Under the pieces are notes generated by a model. The model made no database searches and was not told the origin of the DNA. It worked only from the letters and a program-made list of their open reading frames with translations. Below are positions 34,113 through 48,123 of a DNA stretch of 64,000 nt, piece after piece. The first letter of the stretch is position 1, and each line of letters begins with the position of its first letter. The position numbers and the translations under genes were made by a program. Source of the stretch: Sindora glabra (taxonomy: Eukaryota > Streptophyta > Magnoliopsida > Fabales > Fabaceae); contig CM035232.1 of NCBI GenBank assembly GCA_020226215.1, forward strand, positions 12,560,316-12,624,315. Reading direction: 5' to 3'.

Positions 34113-34645
34113 TCTTTAATTGTTAGATTTAAATGTAATTTTAATTTCTTAAAATATAAATCATGTTATTTTGGTCCTTTAATTTTAAAATAATTTATTT
34201 TTATTTTCTTAAATATTAAATTAATGTAATTTCGATTCTTCTATTCAATTTTTGTCAATTTCTATTAACTTCTGTTAATTTCTATTTAATTTTTAAGCAT
34301 TTGCTATGTTATTTTTTATATTAATTACATTTTTTAAAAAAATTTATAAATAATCAACTCTCAAAATAATTAAAAAAAATTATTTAATCAATTAATTTTA
34401 TTTAAAATTTTTAAAATTTAGACAAAAATTTACTTTCATTCTCACATAAAAGTCATTTCACATTAACATGAAAGGAATATTAGATGAAAATAATCTTGAA
34501 AGTCAAGAAATCAACAAAAATGAAACTAAAGAACCGAAACTGCACCAATTGAATATTTAAAAGATTAAAATAAATTATTTTAAATAATAAAATAATGTAA
34601 TTTGTATTTTAGAGCATCAAAGTTGCTTTAAGTCTAATTGTTATA
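34113..34645. mobile_element. MITE-like element with ~120-bp inverted repeats
   Basis: The left side (AATTGTTAGATTTAAATGTA ... TTAAAATAATTTATTTTTAT ... GTAATTTCGATTCTT) is repeated in inverse order on the right (complement reads ACAATTAGACTTAAAGCAAC ... TTAAAATAATTTATTTTAAT ... GTGCAGTTTCGGTTCTT). The arms are about 110-130 bp and diverged, around a ~270-bp centre. Long inverted repeats without coding sequence suit a Mutator-like or fold-back non-autonomous element. Target duplications were not resolved. Confidence 0.6.
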
Positions 34646-36784
34646 ATGTTATATGTCTTCATAAAATCCCTATATCAATTAATAAAAATAATTAAAAATA
34701 ATAATTCTTTGAAAATGATCTATTAGATAATGCTTTAATATATATTTTGGAAATATTTCAAATTTTTTTAAATACTTTTTACAAAAGATATAAGTTTATA
34801 AAAATTTTATAATTTTTTATATATTTACGTGTTACAAGTGAAAAAGTTTATTGATGAAAATTTCATTAAATTTTTTAATTTTTTATAAAAATTCCTTGTT
34901 ATTTTAAATCTGAGAAAATATGGATATTTTCATAAAATTTATATTTATATTTTTAATGTTGTAGTTTATTAAATTATGTGATTAATATGCATAACATCAT
35001 ATTTTATATTTTTTATATTTTTAATACTTTAATTTAATAAATTATTTTAATAAATATTTTAAAAAATAAATAAATTACATATTGTTTCAAATATTTTGAT
35101 GCATCGTTTATTTTAAATACTAAATAACTATTTAGTTAATGTTATGACGAATTTTTTTTATAAGTTTTATTAAATTATTGCTATAAACTTATGTAACTAA
35201 TTTTAAAATTAATGGTTTTATATGCAATGACCCACTTTTATCACACTAAATACCATTTTTCCGATGAAAATTTCATTAAATTGAAAAACAGGGGTGTCAT
35301 GAGAGACTATAATGTCCTCTGAGGGAGATAACATAGACATAAACCCAGTTCCACTTCTTATTACACTGAATGCTTAATATATATATAAAATGAATCCTAT
35401 TTTAATCGAATGAAAACCATAACTTGTGTTTGATTATTGCATTAGTTTTTTGTGAACTTAATACAATTTTTAGATTTGATTTTGTTATGAATTAAATAAA
35501 CTTTCTTACATAAATTTATCTTCAACACTTATTTTTCATTTTTAATTTCTTTCATTTCTCCTTTCTTAGTGTTCCTTTTCCTCGAACGTTGCCTCCCTAC
35601 CTTCATTTCGTTCTTTTAGTTCGTCCACCACCTTCATCCTCCATAATTCCCCCCTCTCATAAGAACTTTAATGGATCTAACCTCCATTTGGTATTTAGCT
35701 TAATTATTATCGTACATGTCATTGGTTTCCCCTCAACATGCATATGCATGTATGACATTTGTCTACTATATCTATATTCCCTCCTTTGTCAAGCTTTTAC
35801 TCCCTAATATGAAACTTCATACATATTTGTTTTAAATATATTAGTTGATCACGCGTGCGTTGCATAGAGGAAATTTTAATTCGATATTTCATAACATTAC
35901 AAATATATATTAGAAATTTATGAAAGAAATTAATTAATTAAAGACATAAATAAAATAATATAATCATCTATTGAAATTAATAACCTTTTCTCTTTCTATT
36001 TTTTATAGTTAAATATTAAGGAACATATCTCAGAAAATGTTGCACAAGAATTTTTTTTTTTAAAAAAAATATGCTTCTTCCTTATATACAAAACTATTGA
36101 GAAATAAAACAAAGACATATGGACACCTATAAATAGATTAAAAAGGTTAAAGTTACAGATAAGAAATTATAAGACTTGGTGTTTACCATATTAGTTTTCA
36201 AAATAGGATAGAAATCGCAACTTTCGTGTCTGCTTTTCCAAATAAATTGGGACATTTTAATTGAAATTATTAAAAATATTAAGAACACATTTCAGGTCCA
36301 ATTGCAAATGTCTTAAATTTTGCATTAAAATGCCATTGCATTAATTCTTTTATTTCCAAAATTTTCTTAGTGTTAGCATTTGGTAATTGTGCGTTCACAC
36401 TATTATGTCAAAATGGATGCATAGGAAATGTCCGACCTATTACCTAAGGATGTAAACGGATACAAAATTGGTGAATAGGGCTAAACGAGCCAAGCTTACG
36501 CAAGCTTATTTGCATAAATCAGTATTTTTAATGGGTTAAAAATAATAAGCCTGACTGTATAAGCCTACAAACCTACTTCTATATTTTACAATTAATAAAT
36601 TACATTAAATTAAATTATTAAAATTTTTAAGTATTGAATCATTTTTATTATAATTAAATATATATATATATATTATAAAGTAGTGGCCTGCAAATTAATC
36701 ATTATAATTTGTAATCCATAAATTATATTGAGTTAAGTTATTAAATTTTTAATGTATTATATTATTTTGATTATAATTAAAAAA

Positions 36785-36830
<46 letters not shown>

Positions 36831-37249
36831 TGCTAGCAGGCTTATTAGTACCTACACGAACCTGCCCCAATAGGCTAGCTTGTTTAAGTTGGTAAAAATT
36901 ACAGGCCTAAATTTTTAAGCCTTCCCCACTCCTTAGATTAATCGTGGGACATAGGTTATCCTTGCATTCCTACATGTAAATAAGCATATACATACATGAC
37001 TATTTGGTTAATTGGGAACAAAAAAGTGAGGGACACTACTATACTCTTTTAGTTTTTTTTTTATCAATGTCCGTGATGTACTTTATTTTCTAAGGTGGCA
37101 GGTGGATATTAAATTTTAGAATATCTCGATCCTCTTTTATTAATATTGGAATTTTAAGCTCCTTTTTCCTTACTTTAATTTAAGTTGCAAGTCTTAAAAC
37201 ATCATTTAATGCATTATTGGCAATCTAATTTCGTCCTAAGGAATCAACC
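34646..37249. other. AT-rich gene-free DNA with (TA)n tracts
   Basis: A (TA)n run lies at 36789-36835. The flanks of this run and of the short run near 36660 are related (ATTAAATTAAATTATTAAA..TTTTAA.GTATT...ATTATAATTAAA), so about 130 bp are tandemly duplicated around 36580-36790. The open frame at 35589-35807 is proline-rich then hydrophobic and has no family match. A TG/CA-rich patch at 35580-35800 shows nothing else. Confidence 0.5.
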
Positions 37250-38645
37250 AATTATAGCCAACCATCAAATAGGTGAAGCATGGTTGCCAAGTAAAGCCAT
37301 AAAATATGGCTAGCCAATTAGATAATCTTTCAATTTGAAAAATTAAGTAGTCAATCAGTGACATTCTGATAAAGAAATTAATTTAGTATTTTGTCCAAAT
37401 CAAGTATTGAAAATAATTAAAATATTAATTATATAAATCAATCGTGAGAAAACATAATTACCATTGACTAATTAGACATTAGTTGGGTAACTTTCCTTTA
37501 ATAAAAAAAATTTCTACATATATATAAACATTAGTTTTGCATATTGTTTCCATGAGTCCATGATGGATATAAGATTGTCTCATGCTCTTTCTTGTCAATT
37601 AAAAGAAAAAAAAATTAATTTAACAAAGATTAAAATATTTAAAATTTCACTTGTTATACACACTTATTACTATAATTATTATGATGCAAAGATAATAATA
37701 GTAAATTGTCCAATAAACCTTACAAAAACAGCAATTAAGTAATGCAATTGCAACTAGGCATTTGATACTAATGCTTTGTGGGCAGCATATTACCCTTATC
37801 CGAGCTTATACTAAAATTTCATTTATTATTCATTGATTCAAAAGAAAAGCATATATTACAAAAGTTACATTGGTCTTAAGATAATTTTTTCCCGGTCAAA
37901 TTTGATAATTATGCTTTGCATTTTCATATTTTAATAATTACAATCATCAAGTAGATGGAGTATGATTGCCAAGTAAAGCCATTAAATATGGTTAGCAAAT
38001 CAGATAATTTTTTAATTTGAAAAATCAATTAAATAGTCAATCAATGACATAGTAATAAAGAAATTGATTTAGTATTTTGTCGAAATCAGGTATTGAAAAC
38101 AATTAAAATGTTAATTATATAAATCAACCATGAGAAAACATAATTACCATTAACTAAACAGACATTAGTTTGGTAATTATCCCATAATCCAAAATTTTCT
38201 ATGCACATATAGACATTAATTTTGCATATTGTTTCCATGAGTTCATGATTGATAAAAGATTGCTTCACACTCCTCTCGATCAATTAAAAGAAAGAAAATA
38301 ATTCAACCAAAGATTAAAAATATTTAAAATTTCATTTGTTACACACACTTATTATTATAATTCTTATGATGCAAAGATAATAGTAACAAATTATCTAACA
38401 AACCCTACAAAGATTGCTATAAAGTGATGCAATTACAGTTAAGTATTTAATATCAATGCTTTGTGCGTGGCATATTATCCTCATCCAAGTTCACACTAAA
38501 ATTTCATCTATTGCTCATTAATTCAAAAGAAAAGCATATAGTACATCAGTTACATTGGTCTTAGGATATTTTTTACTAGTTTAATTAGATGATTATGCTT
38601 CTTATTAAGTCACTACATTTTCGTATTTTAATAATTACAAGCTCA
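37250..38645. repeat. Tandem duplication, two diverged ~700-bp copies
   Basis: Copy 1 (about 37250-37940) and copy 2 (about 37940-38645) run in parallel over their whole length. Shared blocks include GCCAAGTAAAGCCAT.AAATATGG, TTAGTATTTTGTC.AAATCA, GAGAAAACATAATTACCATT, CATATTGTTTCCATGAGT and TTACATTGGTCTTA.GATA. Many substitutions and small indels separate them, so the event is old. No coding frame is shared. Confidence 0.85.
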
Positions 38646-41079
38646 AATTTGACGAAGTGTAAGTATAGAAAATAAATTATAAATAAGTTTTACTTTTGAA
38701 AAACAAGATTTTGCTTAATTTTTTTTATTACAACTCTATATCAAATTTAAGGGTCTATGAATAAAAGAGGCCTTGACTATATCAGCTTAGGCTTAAATTC
38801 AGTATTGACAACTATGATTGAATTATATATTAGAAAATTAATTTACTTTACATAGCCAATGTAATTTTAAACAGAATTGTCACCTTATAATACAATTTGA
38901 TCCAATACATAGCCAAATCATTAAATCCCACCTATTAGCAACATAATTTATAAAAGTAAGTCTTATAAGATGTCTCAACAATTAAGAACAAATTAAAAGT
39001 AACATCGATTCAGTTCAAACATTATTTAAAAAAAAGAAAATAATATTGAAACAAATGCAGCATGTGGTAAAAATTATTCACACAATATCATAAAACTAAC
39101 TGCTACTCTTTTAAAATCTTTACCTCATCTTCTTCATAATTTTCTATAGTCTATTGGAAAAAATCATTAAATAAGATACCAAAAAACTTGTTGTAACATT
39201 AACTTCTAATCACATGTTTTAGTCAAATAGTTCCTCATAAATGTTAGAGGAAGAGTAATGCATCAAAATAAGTAACAAAATAAAACATATTAAATTTTTT
39301 TATACAAACTTATGAAAATGAAAAAATCTCACTCTTTCAAAAACATCATCAAAACATAGCAATTTTATTATGAGGTTGACCAAAAATTGCAATTGAATTT
39401 TTAAATTCCATCGATTCTAAGCTAAAAGAACTACACATTTACAACTAGTTATAGTAGAGATATGCTCTCACAGTCTCATACTATTTAGGTGAGTTTACAA
39501 ATTATATTATACTTTTTAGCAAGGCCAAACATTTCTAAAAATTATTGTTTATAGTTCAATGAGAAGTTTTGATTTGTACAATTAAATTAAGGATGACATT
39601 TGATGCAATTTTAATCACTAAGTATGAAGAAAGTAATAAATTGTAAACATAATAAAATTAAATACTCTTTTTTTCAATCATGTAAATAATATTCAAATAG
39701 TAATTACAAACCAAATAAGAAGTAGAATAAGAAGTATAATAAATTTAATAAGGTTTTAAAGTACTAGACATTCTATCATATCATTTACAAGAACAAACAA
39801 GAAAGAGAAAGAAATATAAATTAATAGAAATAAATTATAGCACTATATAATACATAATAATATGGAATCTACAAAGAAAAATTCATTTAGTTGTAAAATT
39901 TACATATCTTTAAAAGCAATCACTTCAAGTATTTCAAGTATGTCTTCATTCAGCAACATAAAAGAGAAAAAAAGGGAAAATCAAAGGTAAGAAAAGGGAT
40001 GTTTTGTTACATTCTAACTTTAGGCTTGTGATTGACATAGGAATTCACCACCAAGTGCCTTCTTACTAACTTTACATATTGATGATTACTAACTCTAACT
40101 CAATGAAAAATAATTTTTTATATTTGTAAAAAAATATGTTATAGAAATCTCATTTACTATTAAAAAATAGATATAATTTTCCTTATTTTTAAACACTTTC
40201 AAAGAACTTTGTAAAAATTTATAACTTAATAAAACAAGACATCATAAAATATGCATAAAAATAAATTGCTCTAACATCACGACTATAAGGACACAAATAC
40301 ACTATATTCTTATCCCAACTATCAATTCCTTCACATGGCTTTCTTTAATCTTTATGATAGTAGCATAGGACTATTGGGTTATTTTTGGCCTAAAAATATT
40401 AAATATAAAAAAAATGAGTTATGAGAATTTAATAAAAGTATATTCATTAAAATCTATAAATAAAATTAATTAAAAGTTAACAAAATAATTGAATTTATTA
40501 ATGAACGAATAAATAACTAACTTAAAATATAAACTTCTTAGATTGTATAAATAAATTTCCTATAATGTACTCCCATCTATACTTAATTTTAAATTTTTCA
40601 TATTATTCAAAGGTTGTAAATCCAAAAGAATTCCAGTAATCTAACAACTAATATTTCACTTTATGTATAAAGAAAATGGATAAGATGCTCCAAATTTAGT
40701 AAAATCTTGCAATGATTTGCATATAAAACATAAAATAATAAAATCTTTAGACAAGTTCATACTTCTTAATCTATATCATAAATTCCAATAGTCTTGATAC
40801 TTCTAGAATACGATTATATAAGCACAATTACATTATTACACAGATATATCTAAATTACAATCATAACACATACATTATACAAATAATAAAAATAAAAGTA
40901 AAATGCATTACCCTTCCTTGTAATTTATTGATATTACGTAGATTTCTCATCTAGTTTTAAATCCTACAAGTTAATCCATTTAATAAAAAAAAATTCCTTT
41001 TGGATTCATTGGTACTAGAAATGACAATTTTTGACATAGTATGACAACTTGACATAATCACAAAACTCTTTTATAGGTC
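38646..41079. other. AT-rich gene-free DNA
   Basis: The stretch shows no long open frame, RNA gene or clear element ends. Composition is uniformly AT-rich with short A runs. Confidence 0.55.
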
Positions 41080-41760
41080 CGGGTTGAACTTATATGAGTT
41101 CAAATTATAAATGGGTTAACTTGTTTAACATAAATAATAAATTGTTCAAGTTAATGTCATAAATAGTTATATATAATAAAAACATGAGAATCATATCTTA
41201 ATAAAATGACAATAAAATTTTAAAAATTATTAATGAATGAAAATATTTTTATAAAAATTTATAAATAATTAAATTTAATAAATAATTTTATAATATAAGT
41301 TTTATTAATTAAAATTGATAAATGGGTTAGATAGAATAACCCAGCTTGATATGCTTAATAAATAAGCTAACCGAACTCAATATAATTATTATTTAAATTA
41401 AATTTGGATTAAGTTTATTTTAGTTGACCTATAAATAGGTTCAAATTGTAAATTGGGTTGACCTATTTAATATGAACAATAAATTATTCAAGTTAATGTC
41501 GTAAATAGTTATATATAATAAAAATATAAAAATCATGTCTTATTAAAATGATAATAAAATTCTAAAAAATTATTCATGATTAAAAATATTTTTATAAAAA
41601 ATAATAAGTAATTAAATTTAATAAATAATTTTATAATATAAATTTTATTAATTAAAATTGATAAATGGGTTAGACAAGATAACTCGACTTGATATACTTA
41701 ATAAATGGGTTAACCAAACTCAACATAATTATAAGTTAGATTTAAATTAAGTTTATTCAA
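41080..41760. repeat. Tandem duplication, two ~350-bp copies of a dispersed AT-rich repeat
   Basis: Copies at about 41095-41430 and 41445-41760 share GTTCAAATT.TAAATTGGGTT, TTCAAGTTAATGTC.TAAATAG, TAATAAATAATTTTATAATA and TGATAAATGGGTTAGA.A. A partial third copy of the central part occurs at about 6180-6330, so the unit belongs to a dispersed family. Confidence 0.8.
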
Positions 41761-43400
41761 GTTATTATTAGTTTTCAACATGATACAAAAACATGTGAAC
41801 ACAAATTACCACCACATGCTTTATACCTTTTATTTGACTTTCCTTTAAAATTAATTACAAAATTACTATTCACAATTAACCTTTTTCTTGAATTTTCTTC
41901 TTGTTCTTTATTGAACCATTGGTCAATATGCTCAGTCTTTATCCATTGTTGCATTACTAGCAATAAACTTGTACACATGAAAGAATTATTACAACTTCAG
42001 TAAAAAGCATCTTTCTTGGGCAACCAATAAATTTTGTCATAGAAAGAATTATATGTATCTGAAGTTGTAGGCTAATGAAACCATATAACATTGCATCCTA
42101 TTCTTTGATTAATTTTCACATTTTGATTGTCACGATTGCTAATCTTCAGATTCAACCATTTATCATTAAAGCTCAATTGCAATGGCATTGCCTAATTGCT
42201 TTGAAGCATATCTCGAATTTCAATAACCATAATTTGCGCATTTGTTAAGCGATTAATAAAAGATAATGAAAAAAAAGGAATAGAAAGAAGATGAATCTGT
42301 TACCCTTTGCTTCCTAATCATCCAATAATGGTTGCTTCAATTTTTTCCATAGTAATTTTTTCAAGTATTTTCTCTTTTCTCCTAGATTCATGTTGTAGTA
42401 TGGGTTTTTGTAAGTTTTTCTTCCTCTTTTTATTTTTTTTTATTTTGATTCATTATTTTTTTAAATAGTTTCTTTTTTATTTGATTTATTTTTTCTTTGT
42501 TTTTCCATTTTATAGTTGTCAAACCTACAATAACAGAAGTTGCTCTTACTAAAAATGACATAAAAAAATGAGATGTTGGATTCCCATTTTTGTTCTCAAA
42601 ATAAAATCAGACATGGTTTCTAAAGTGAAATGATATTCCTGTTTTTTTGTTATTGTCCAAATAATACTTTGAGATCTTCATTTATGTATGTTACTAGCAG
42701 ATTATAGTAGTTTAATCAATAGATCACATATTTGATAGAAGAATTTTCTTAATAGAGGAATAAAGGCTATATGTGGGATTATTTAGTTAAATTTATGATG
42801 TATTTATGAAGTTAATAAAGGTGAATTCTATTATTGTGAAATGGGGTTATATGTACCCTTATTTTTTATTTCAGGAGAAATTTATATAAGATTTTAAATA
42901 AGATAGTTAATTAACTTAAGGAGAGAACAAAGTAATATATTCTAAAAATAAAGAAGAAGATAAATCTCTTTGTGAATCTTAGGTTGGAATTATCCTTTCA
43001 CAAAGCAATTTATTTTTTTCTAGTAATTTTTATAATGTTTTAATAATTTTAAAACTTGAAAATAAGTGCCTTAAAATTTATAAATTTGAGAAGAAAATTA
43101 TTTATTAAAGTTAATACGATTATTTTATAAACCTTTCACTTGTAAATTTTAAAAATTTTGAATTTTAATAAAAGAAATATCATACAAATTATTCAAGAAA
43201 AAATTTAGGTGACAATTTAATTAAATAAAATTATAATATATGAATTTTACTATAACATAAGATGAATAGTAACTAGTCATTTTATTAGGCAAATAATTGT
43301 TTCACTTTTTATAATTACTAAAGTAAAAAAATTTTGAAAAATAAATAAATTAGTTAAATTATGTATCTTGAAACTCCAAATTTATAATGATTACTTAAAA
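41761..43400. other. AT-rich gene-free DNA
   Basis: Short open frames such as 41775-41978 (minus) have no recognisable features. The block at 42000-42320 is slightly less AT-rich but has no coding signal. Nothing else is supported. Confidence 0.5.
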
Positions 43401-43409
43401 GTTTTGGAG

Positions 43410-44375
43410 ATGGAGGATGTTTAGCACATAATTTTTAGTAGAGTGCTTTTAGTTATTTAATCAGTTCAATCATGTTTGACAAATAACTATTTTTAAAAAG
43501 TTAAGAATAACATTTTTTGAAATAACTAATTTTCATTTAGTATAGAAAAAGACATTCTTGCTCGTAATTATAATTTTTTTTACATTTTTATCCTTAATAA
43601 ATAAGAAAATATTACATTATATTTTTTTAGAAAAATCTAATACATGTACTTAGTTATAATTATTTATTTTGAAATAAAAATTAAATAATTATAATAAATT
43701 ATATTAATATATTTACATAATAATAAAGAAATTACATGAATATAATCATACATTTTGTATCAAATTGTATGAAAAGGAAAGGAATATATGTTCCATTTCA
43801 TAATAAATAATAGAAAATATATTGAGAAAATTATTAATATTTTATAAAATGATATTTTTTTGAATTAAAGAATAATACATATTAATTAGAAAATAAATAA
43901 TGAGATGATATTACTTGTAAAAGAAATGTTTTTATATTTAAAATATATAATTCATCAATATTTTCAATGAAAATATATAGATTTTAAATTTAATATTAAA
44001 AATAATTATAAAATAAACTTTACTAGTTATTGTATCTACTAAAGTATTACAAGTATTTCTTAATTAGAAAATTATAATAGTTCATGTTTTAAAGGGAAAT
44101 TAAATAAGTATAATAGATTATAATATAATAATATAATTTTATAAAAAAATAATATAATAAATAATATATAAAAAAATATATATCTTTATATTTTATTTTA
44201 TATATAAATAATTAATAATAAAAAGATAATTTTATTAAACATATTTATATAAATAATTAATATTTTTAACTAATTAAATTAGCTAATAGAATTAATTATT
44301 AATTAATAACTAATTCATTCAACTAACTGCTAATATAATTAACTAATTATCATTATTATATGTTTAAAATTATCC
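43410..44375 (+). mobile_element. AT-rich non-autonomous element, copy A of a family also found at 55.65-56.72 kb
   Basis: The left edge ATGTTTAGCACATAATTTTT and the following blocks (AGTTATTTAATCAGTTCAAT, TTTGACAAATAAC, AAAGTTAAGAA, TTTTCATTTAGTA.A, TTTTATCCTTAATAAATAA) recur in inverse orientation near 56720-56440. The right edge (complement TTTAAACATATAATAATGA) weakly mirrors the left. No coding sequence is present. The ends are approximate. Confidence 0.55.
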
Positions 44376-44490
44376 AAAGAAGAAATAAGAAAAATAAAAA
44401 ATAACATAGGAGTTAAAAAATTCAAAAGGAAATAGCTAAAAAAGTAAGCTCTCATCTCATGGAACAAAACTTAGGAGAAGTTTAGCTAAG

Positions 44491-45331
44491 GGTTTATTTA
44501 ATTGTAAGAGAAAATAGAAGAGAAAGAAATGGAAGAAGAAAGAAAAGAGGAGAGAAGATACTTTCTTTAGTTATGTTTAATTGGAAAAGAAATAGGAGAG
44601 AAAGAAAATTGTTTGTTAATTTTTTTTTGTCAAATAATTCCTAAAAAAAGGATAGCAGTGAAACCATAGCCAGAAAGCAAACAGAATAACATCCAGCTAA
44701 GAAATAATCAACACAAAGGTAATTCCAACTACATAGAAATAGCTAAAAAACTAGAATATTAGTAGTATAGTAGATTTAACTAGGGGACCCATGCCATCCA
44801 CTGCCTAGTTGAGCTTTTAATAGAGAAAATAGTCCGATATGGAGTATGTAGTCTATCGAAAATAGGCTAAATGAGGAGAAAAGAAAATGTTGAGTTTAGC
44901 TAGACGAATCTAATGAGTTCAGACAAGAATCACACATTTCAAATAGAAAAATAATAATATAAATCGCATATCAGATGGAAAGCAAGGAGGAAAAATAACC
45001 TGGAGGGAAAATTATGCAGAAGAAAGCTGAAGAATATTTAGAGAGGAGATGTAGATTGCTGTTGTGCAAAAAAAGGGCCGCAGAAGAGGAGAATGGTCAT
45101 ACACGAAATAGTGAAACTTCTCCTTTTTTTTTTCTCCTGAACTAGGAGGAAATTTTTTTTCTAATGGGCTCGAGGCTCTTTTTTATTTTGATTTCTATCT
45201 TTCTTGTTTTCTACCAGTAACCAAATAAGAGAAATGTGTGATTTATCTTCCAATTTCTCCTCTTTACTTTCTTTTTACCCTATTTTCTCTGCTATTAAAC
45301 AAGAGGTAAGGAAAAAAGTCACTACCCCGTA
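44491..45331. mobile_element. Non-autonomous DNA element with inverted ends rich in AGAGAAAATAG
   Basis: The left end (TTTAATTGTAAGAGAAAATAG, AGAGAAAGAAATGG) is mirrored at the right (complement TTTAATAGCAGAGAAAATAGG, then AAAGAGGAGAAATTGG). The octamer TAGCTAAG occurs at 44483-44490 and 45332-45339, a possible 8-bp target duplication, although the inverted repeats do not start right next to it. The centre (44640-45110) is less AT-rich but not coding. Related ends occur at 57.05-57.85 kb and near 5.5 kb. Confidence 0.55.
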
Positions 45332-45339
45332 TAGCTAAG

Positions 45340-47978
45340 CATTAAAGTAATTGGTTTGAAATTTAATTGAAAAATTACATTAATTAGATAACATTTTTCA
45401 AGAGAATTCATTAATACCAATGTTTAATAAGGGGATGTTAGCCAGGTTTCAATTGAATCCTAAAAGTGAATTCTTAATATTTGAATAATTTAGGAAACTT
45501 ACTAAATATAATAGACAATTATTATTCTCTTTATTCCTTTTTTTTAAAATATCATTGTAGAAAAAATTATTTTTATTTATCTATTATTTTAGGAAATCAA
45601 TATCATATTTATTTTTTAAATATTATTCTTACTATCTAAATAAATGCTCAATAGTTTTACCTATCAACTAACTTTTAATTAAAGATACATTATTTCTCTT
45701 AATTTATGATTATTTATCACTATTTTCATTTCTTATTATTTGTCCTAATTAACCAATTTTATAGATATTTAAAAAGTAGTTTAATTTTGTCTATTCTTAG
45801 TGGATTTTTCAAAATTAGCATTTAGTCATTTATTATATACAAATTAAAATAATAAAAAATGGGGAAAATATTATATAACAAAAATATTAAGACATTCCGA
45901 GAAGGATAATGAAGTATCTATTAATAAAGTAGAAAGATATAATTAAAAAAAATTATATTTAATGTTTCATTAAAATTTTAAAATGATGAATAAAAAAGAA
46001 TAATTTTTTTCAAAAGATAATAAATAAAAAAGGGATAAAGGGAATACCTCCTTTAATTTTTATATATTTTTTTGATATAAACTATCTGATATCTAGCAAG
46101 GCACATTAGGCCTTCGATTAATTCAGATTCAAGCTAAGAGGATCTAATATAAGAGTAAAGCTTTTCTAGTGACAGTTTTCTTCATTCACAAGACTTGAGC
46201 TCAAAACTTTGCTTAAGGGGCTAAACTCCTAACTACTTAGACTAACTGTTATTGGTATTTTTTATATATTTATCTTAAATAGCATTTAAAAGAGAAAAAA
46301 TAGAGAAAGTGCCTACCAAAACTCACACTTCAATTCTAAACATTTTTGAATTTTTTTAATCTAAGTAGAAGAAAGGAAGAGATATCTGGATGTCAAAATT
46401 ATAGTGAAATATAGAGAAAATTTTAAGTGTGAAAACTTTCATTCTTAACGTAATACCTATCCAAGACTTCTCTCAAGCATTCTCTCAGGTGGATTGTCTT
46501 TCATGGAAAGTAAATGTGATTTATTTGGTTTAACGATGAAAATAATTAATTATGTATAATTTATTTTATATTTAATATTGATTATATATAATTTATTTTT
46601 GTGCAGGTAATGTATAAAATAATTACATTTTAGAGGTCATTTACTTCACTTTAATAATATTGAAAATTTTATTTTTTAAAAAATAGAAAAGAGATAGATA
46701 ATTTAATTAATTATTATCTAATAAATTAGAAAAAATAAAACTTCTTGAAAAGTAACACTCCTTAGGTAAGTTTTATTTTTTATGTTATCTATGGATATAA
46801 TGACAAAAATTATCCTTATTAAATTTAATTAATAACAACTAAAATTTATTAATTTATATTACAATAATATTGAAAATATATTAGTTGTTTTATTAATACC
46901 TTTTAGAATATCTAAAATTAAATTAAACATAAGAAGTAATACTTATGTGTTAGTCAAACAATTTTAAGTGCTTGCTGCAAAGTTCATATAACAATTTATA
47001 TTTTGAAAAGTTTAATTTTTCATAAAAAGTTATTTTTTACATAAATCAAATAATTTTTTAGTATTAAATTACTAAAAACAACAATAATATACACATGACA
47101 TATGTTTAATTTTTATTATTTGTAAAAAATATAAAATATATTATTTAATTTATTTATATTATTATTTATTAGATATTTTATTTATTTATATTATTTTATA
47201 AATAATAAATTTTTATTTTTATAATTAAAATAAAATTCATATTTATTTTTATATTTGCTAATAAAAATTTGTAGATAATTTAATTATAAAATTTTAGAAG
47301 CCATTCCTAAATTTAAAATAAAAAATAAAGTTAGTATATGTACAAAATTTAAGATTTATTCCATTAAAAGAAGGATAATGAAAATAAAAAAAATAAATTA
47401 GCATTTGTATATAATTTAAATTTTTTTTATAATTATGGTTTAAAAATAAGATACTCTATCAGAATTATTATTTATAATTAATTATTAAAAATTTTAAAAA
47501 GTACGATCAAACTATTTTAAAGAAATAATAATTAAATATTTAATTTGTAATTATTGATCGTAATTTTTAATTATAATACCAAACAAGTTCCGTATCCTTT
47601 TTCTAAATTTCTTTCACAAGCCTAATTCAAGGATCATGATTACCTATGATTACTTTTGTTTTCATTCATCAGTAGGTAATGATGGTGCTTCCTACTCAAC
47701 CTCCAACCATGTTTTATTAACTTTGATTCATGAATGATTTTGGGTATGAAATGTGAAGTTCCATTTAGCTCCCTAGTCCATGGGTCCAAATGAGCATTAT
47801 TTTTGCCTGCAAAAATCTTATTTTACTTCTCCGTTGAGTCTCGCACATGTACGTCAGACCCTTGTCTTTCATGAATCATTTCAACAAACTTTCGTTGAAG
47901 TTACTTTCCCAATTTAGATCTTACTTGTTGTAAGTCCAATATTCCACAATGTATTATAATAGTACTAATAAAAATAAA

Positions 47979-47998
<20 letters not shown>
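45340..47998. other. AT-rich gene-free DNA
   Basis: The region has no long open frames or bounded repeats. A short (TA)n run begins at about 47979, next to the SINE-like copy that follows. Confidence 0.5.
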
Positions 47999-48001
<3 letters not shown>

Positions 48002-48009
<8 letters not shown>

Positions 48010-48123
48010 TTTTGGTACAAAGAAATTTTAAATTGCAGAAGGGATGTTGTGAGGGGGATCGAACTCCCCCCTCAAATACCACACAACATTGGCCATTTAA
48101 AGGAGGGCCAGCTCAGTGGCAAA
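48002..48123 (-). mobile_element. SINE-like retroposon, minus strand
   Basis: Read on the minus strand, GCCACTGAGCTGGCCC is followed about 45 bp later by GGAGTTCGATCCCCC, a good match to the pol III B box (GGTTCGANNCC). The sequence then runs about 50 bp to a 14-15-base A tail. The size and tail fit a tRNA-related SINE. The A box is unclear and target duplications cannot be resolved in the AT-rich flank. A related, older block at 48240-48370 shares GGCATTTGAGGGCGGA, so two copies may sit side by side. Confidence 0.5.

Noticed and set aside
35589..35807. 72-codon plus-strand frame beginning MPPYLHFVLLVRPPPSS
   Set aside because: Composition changes along the frame, there is no family feature or splice partner, and it lies in repeat-like DNA.
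44483..45339. TAGCTAAG pair as an 8-bp hAT target duplication
   Set aside because: Kept only as a remark: the inverted repeats do not begin next to the octamers, and AT-rich octamers recur by chance.
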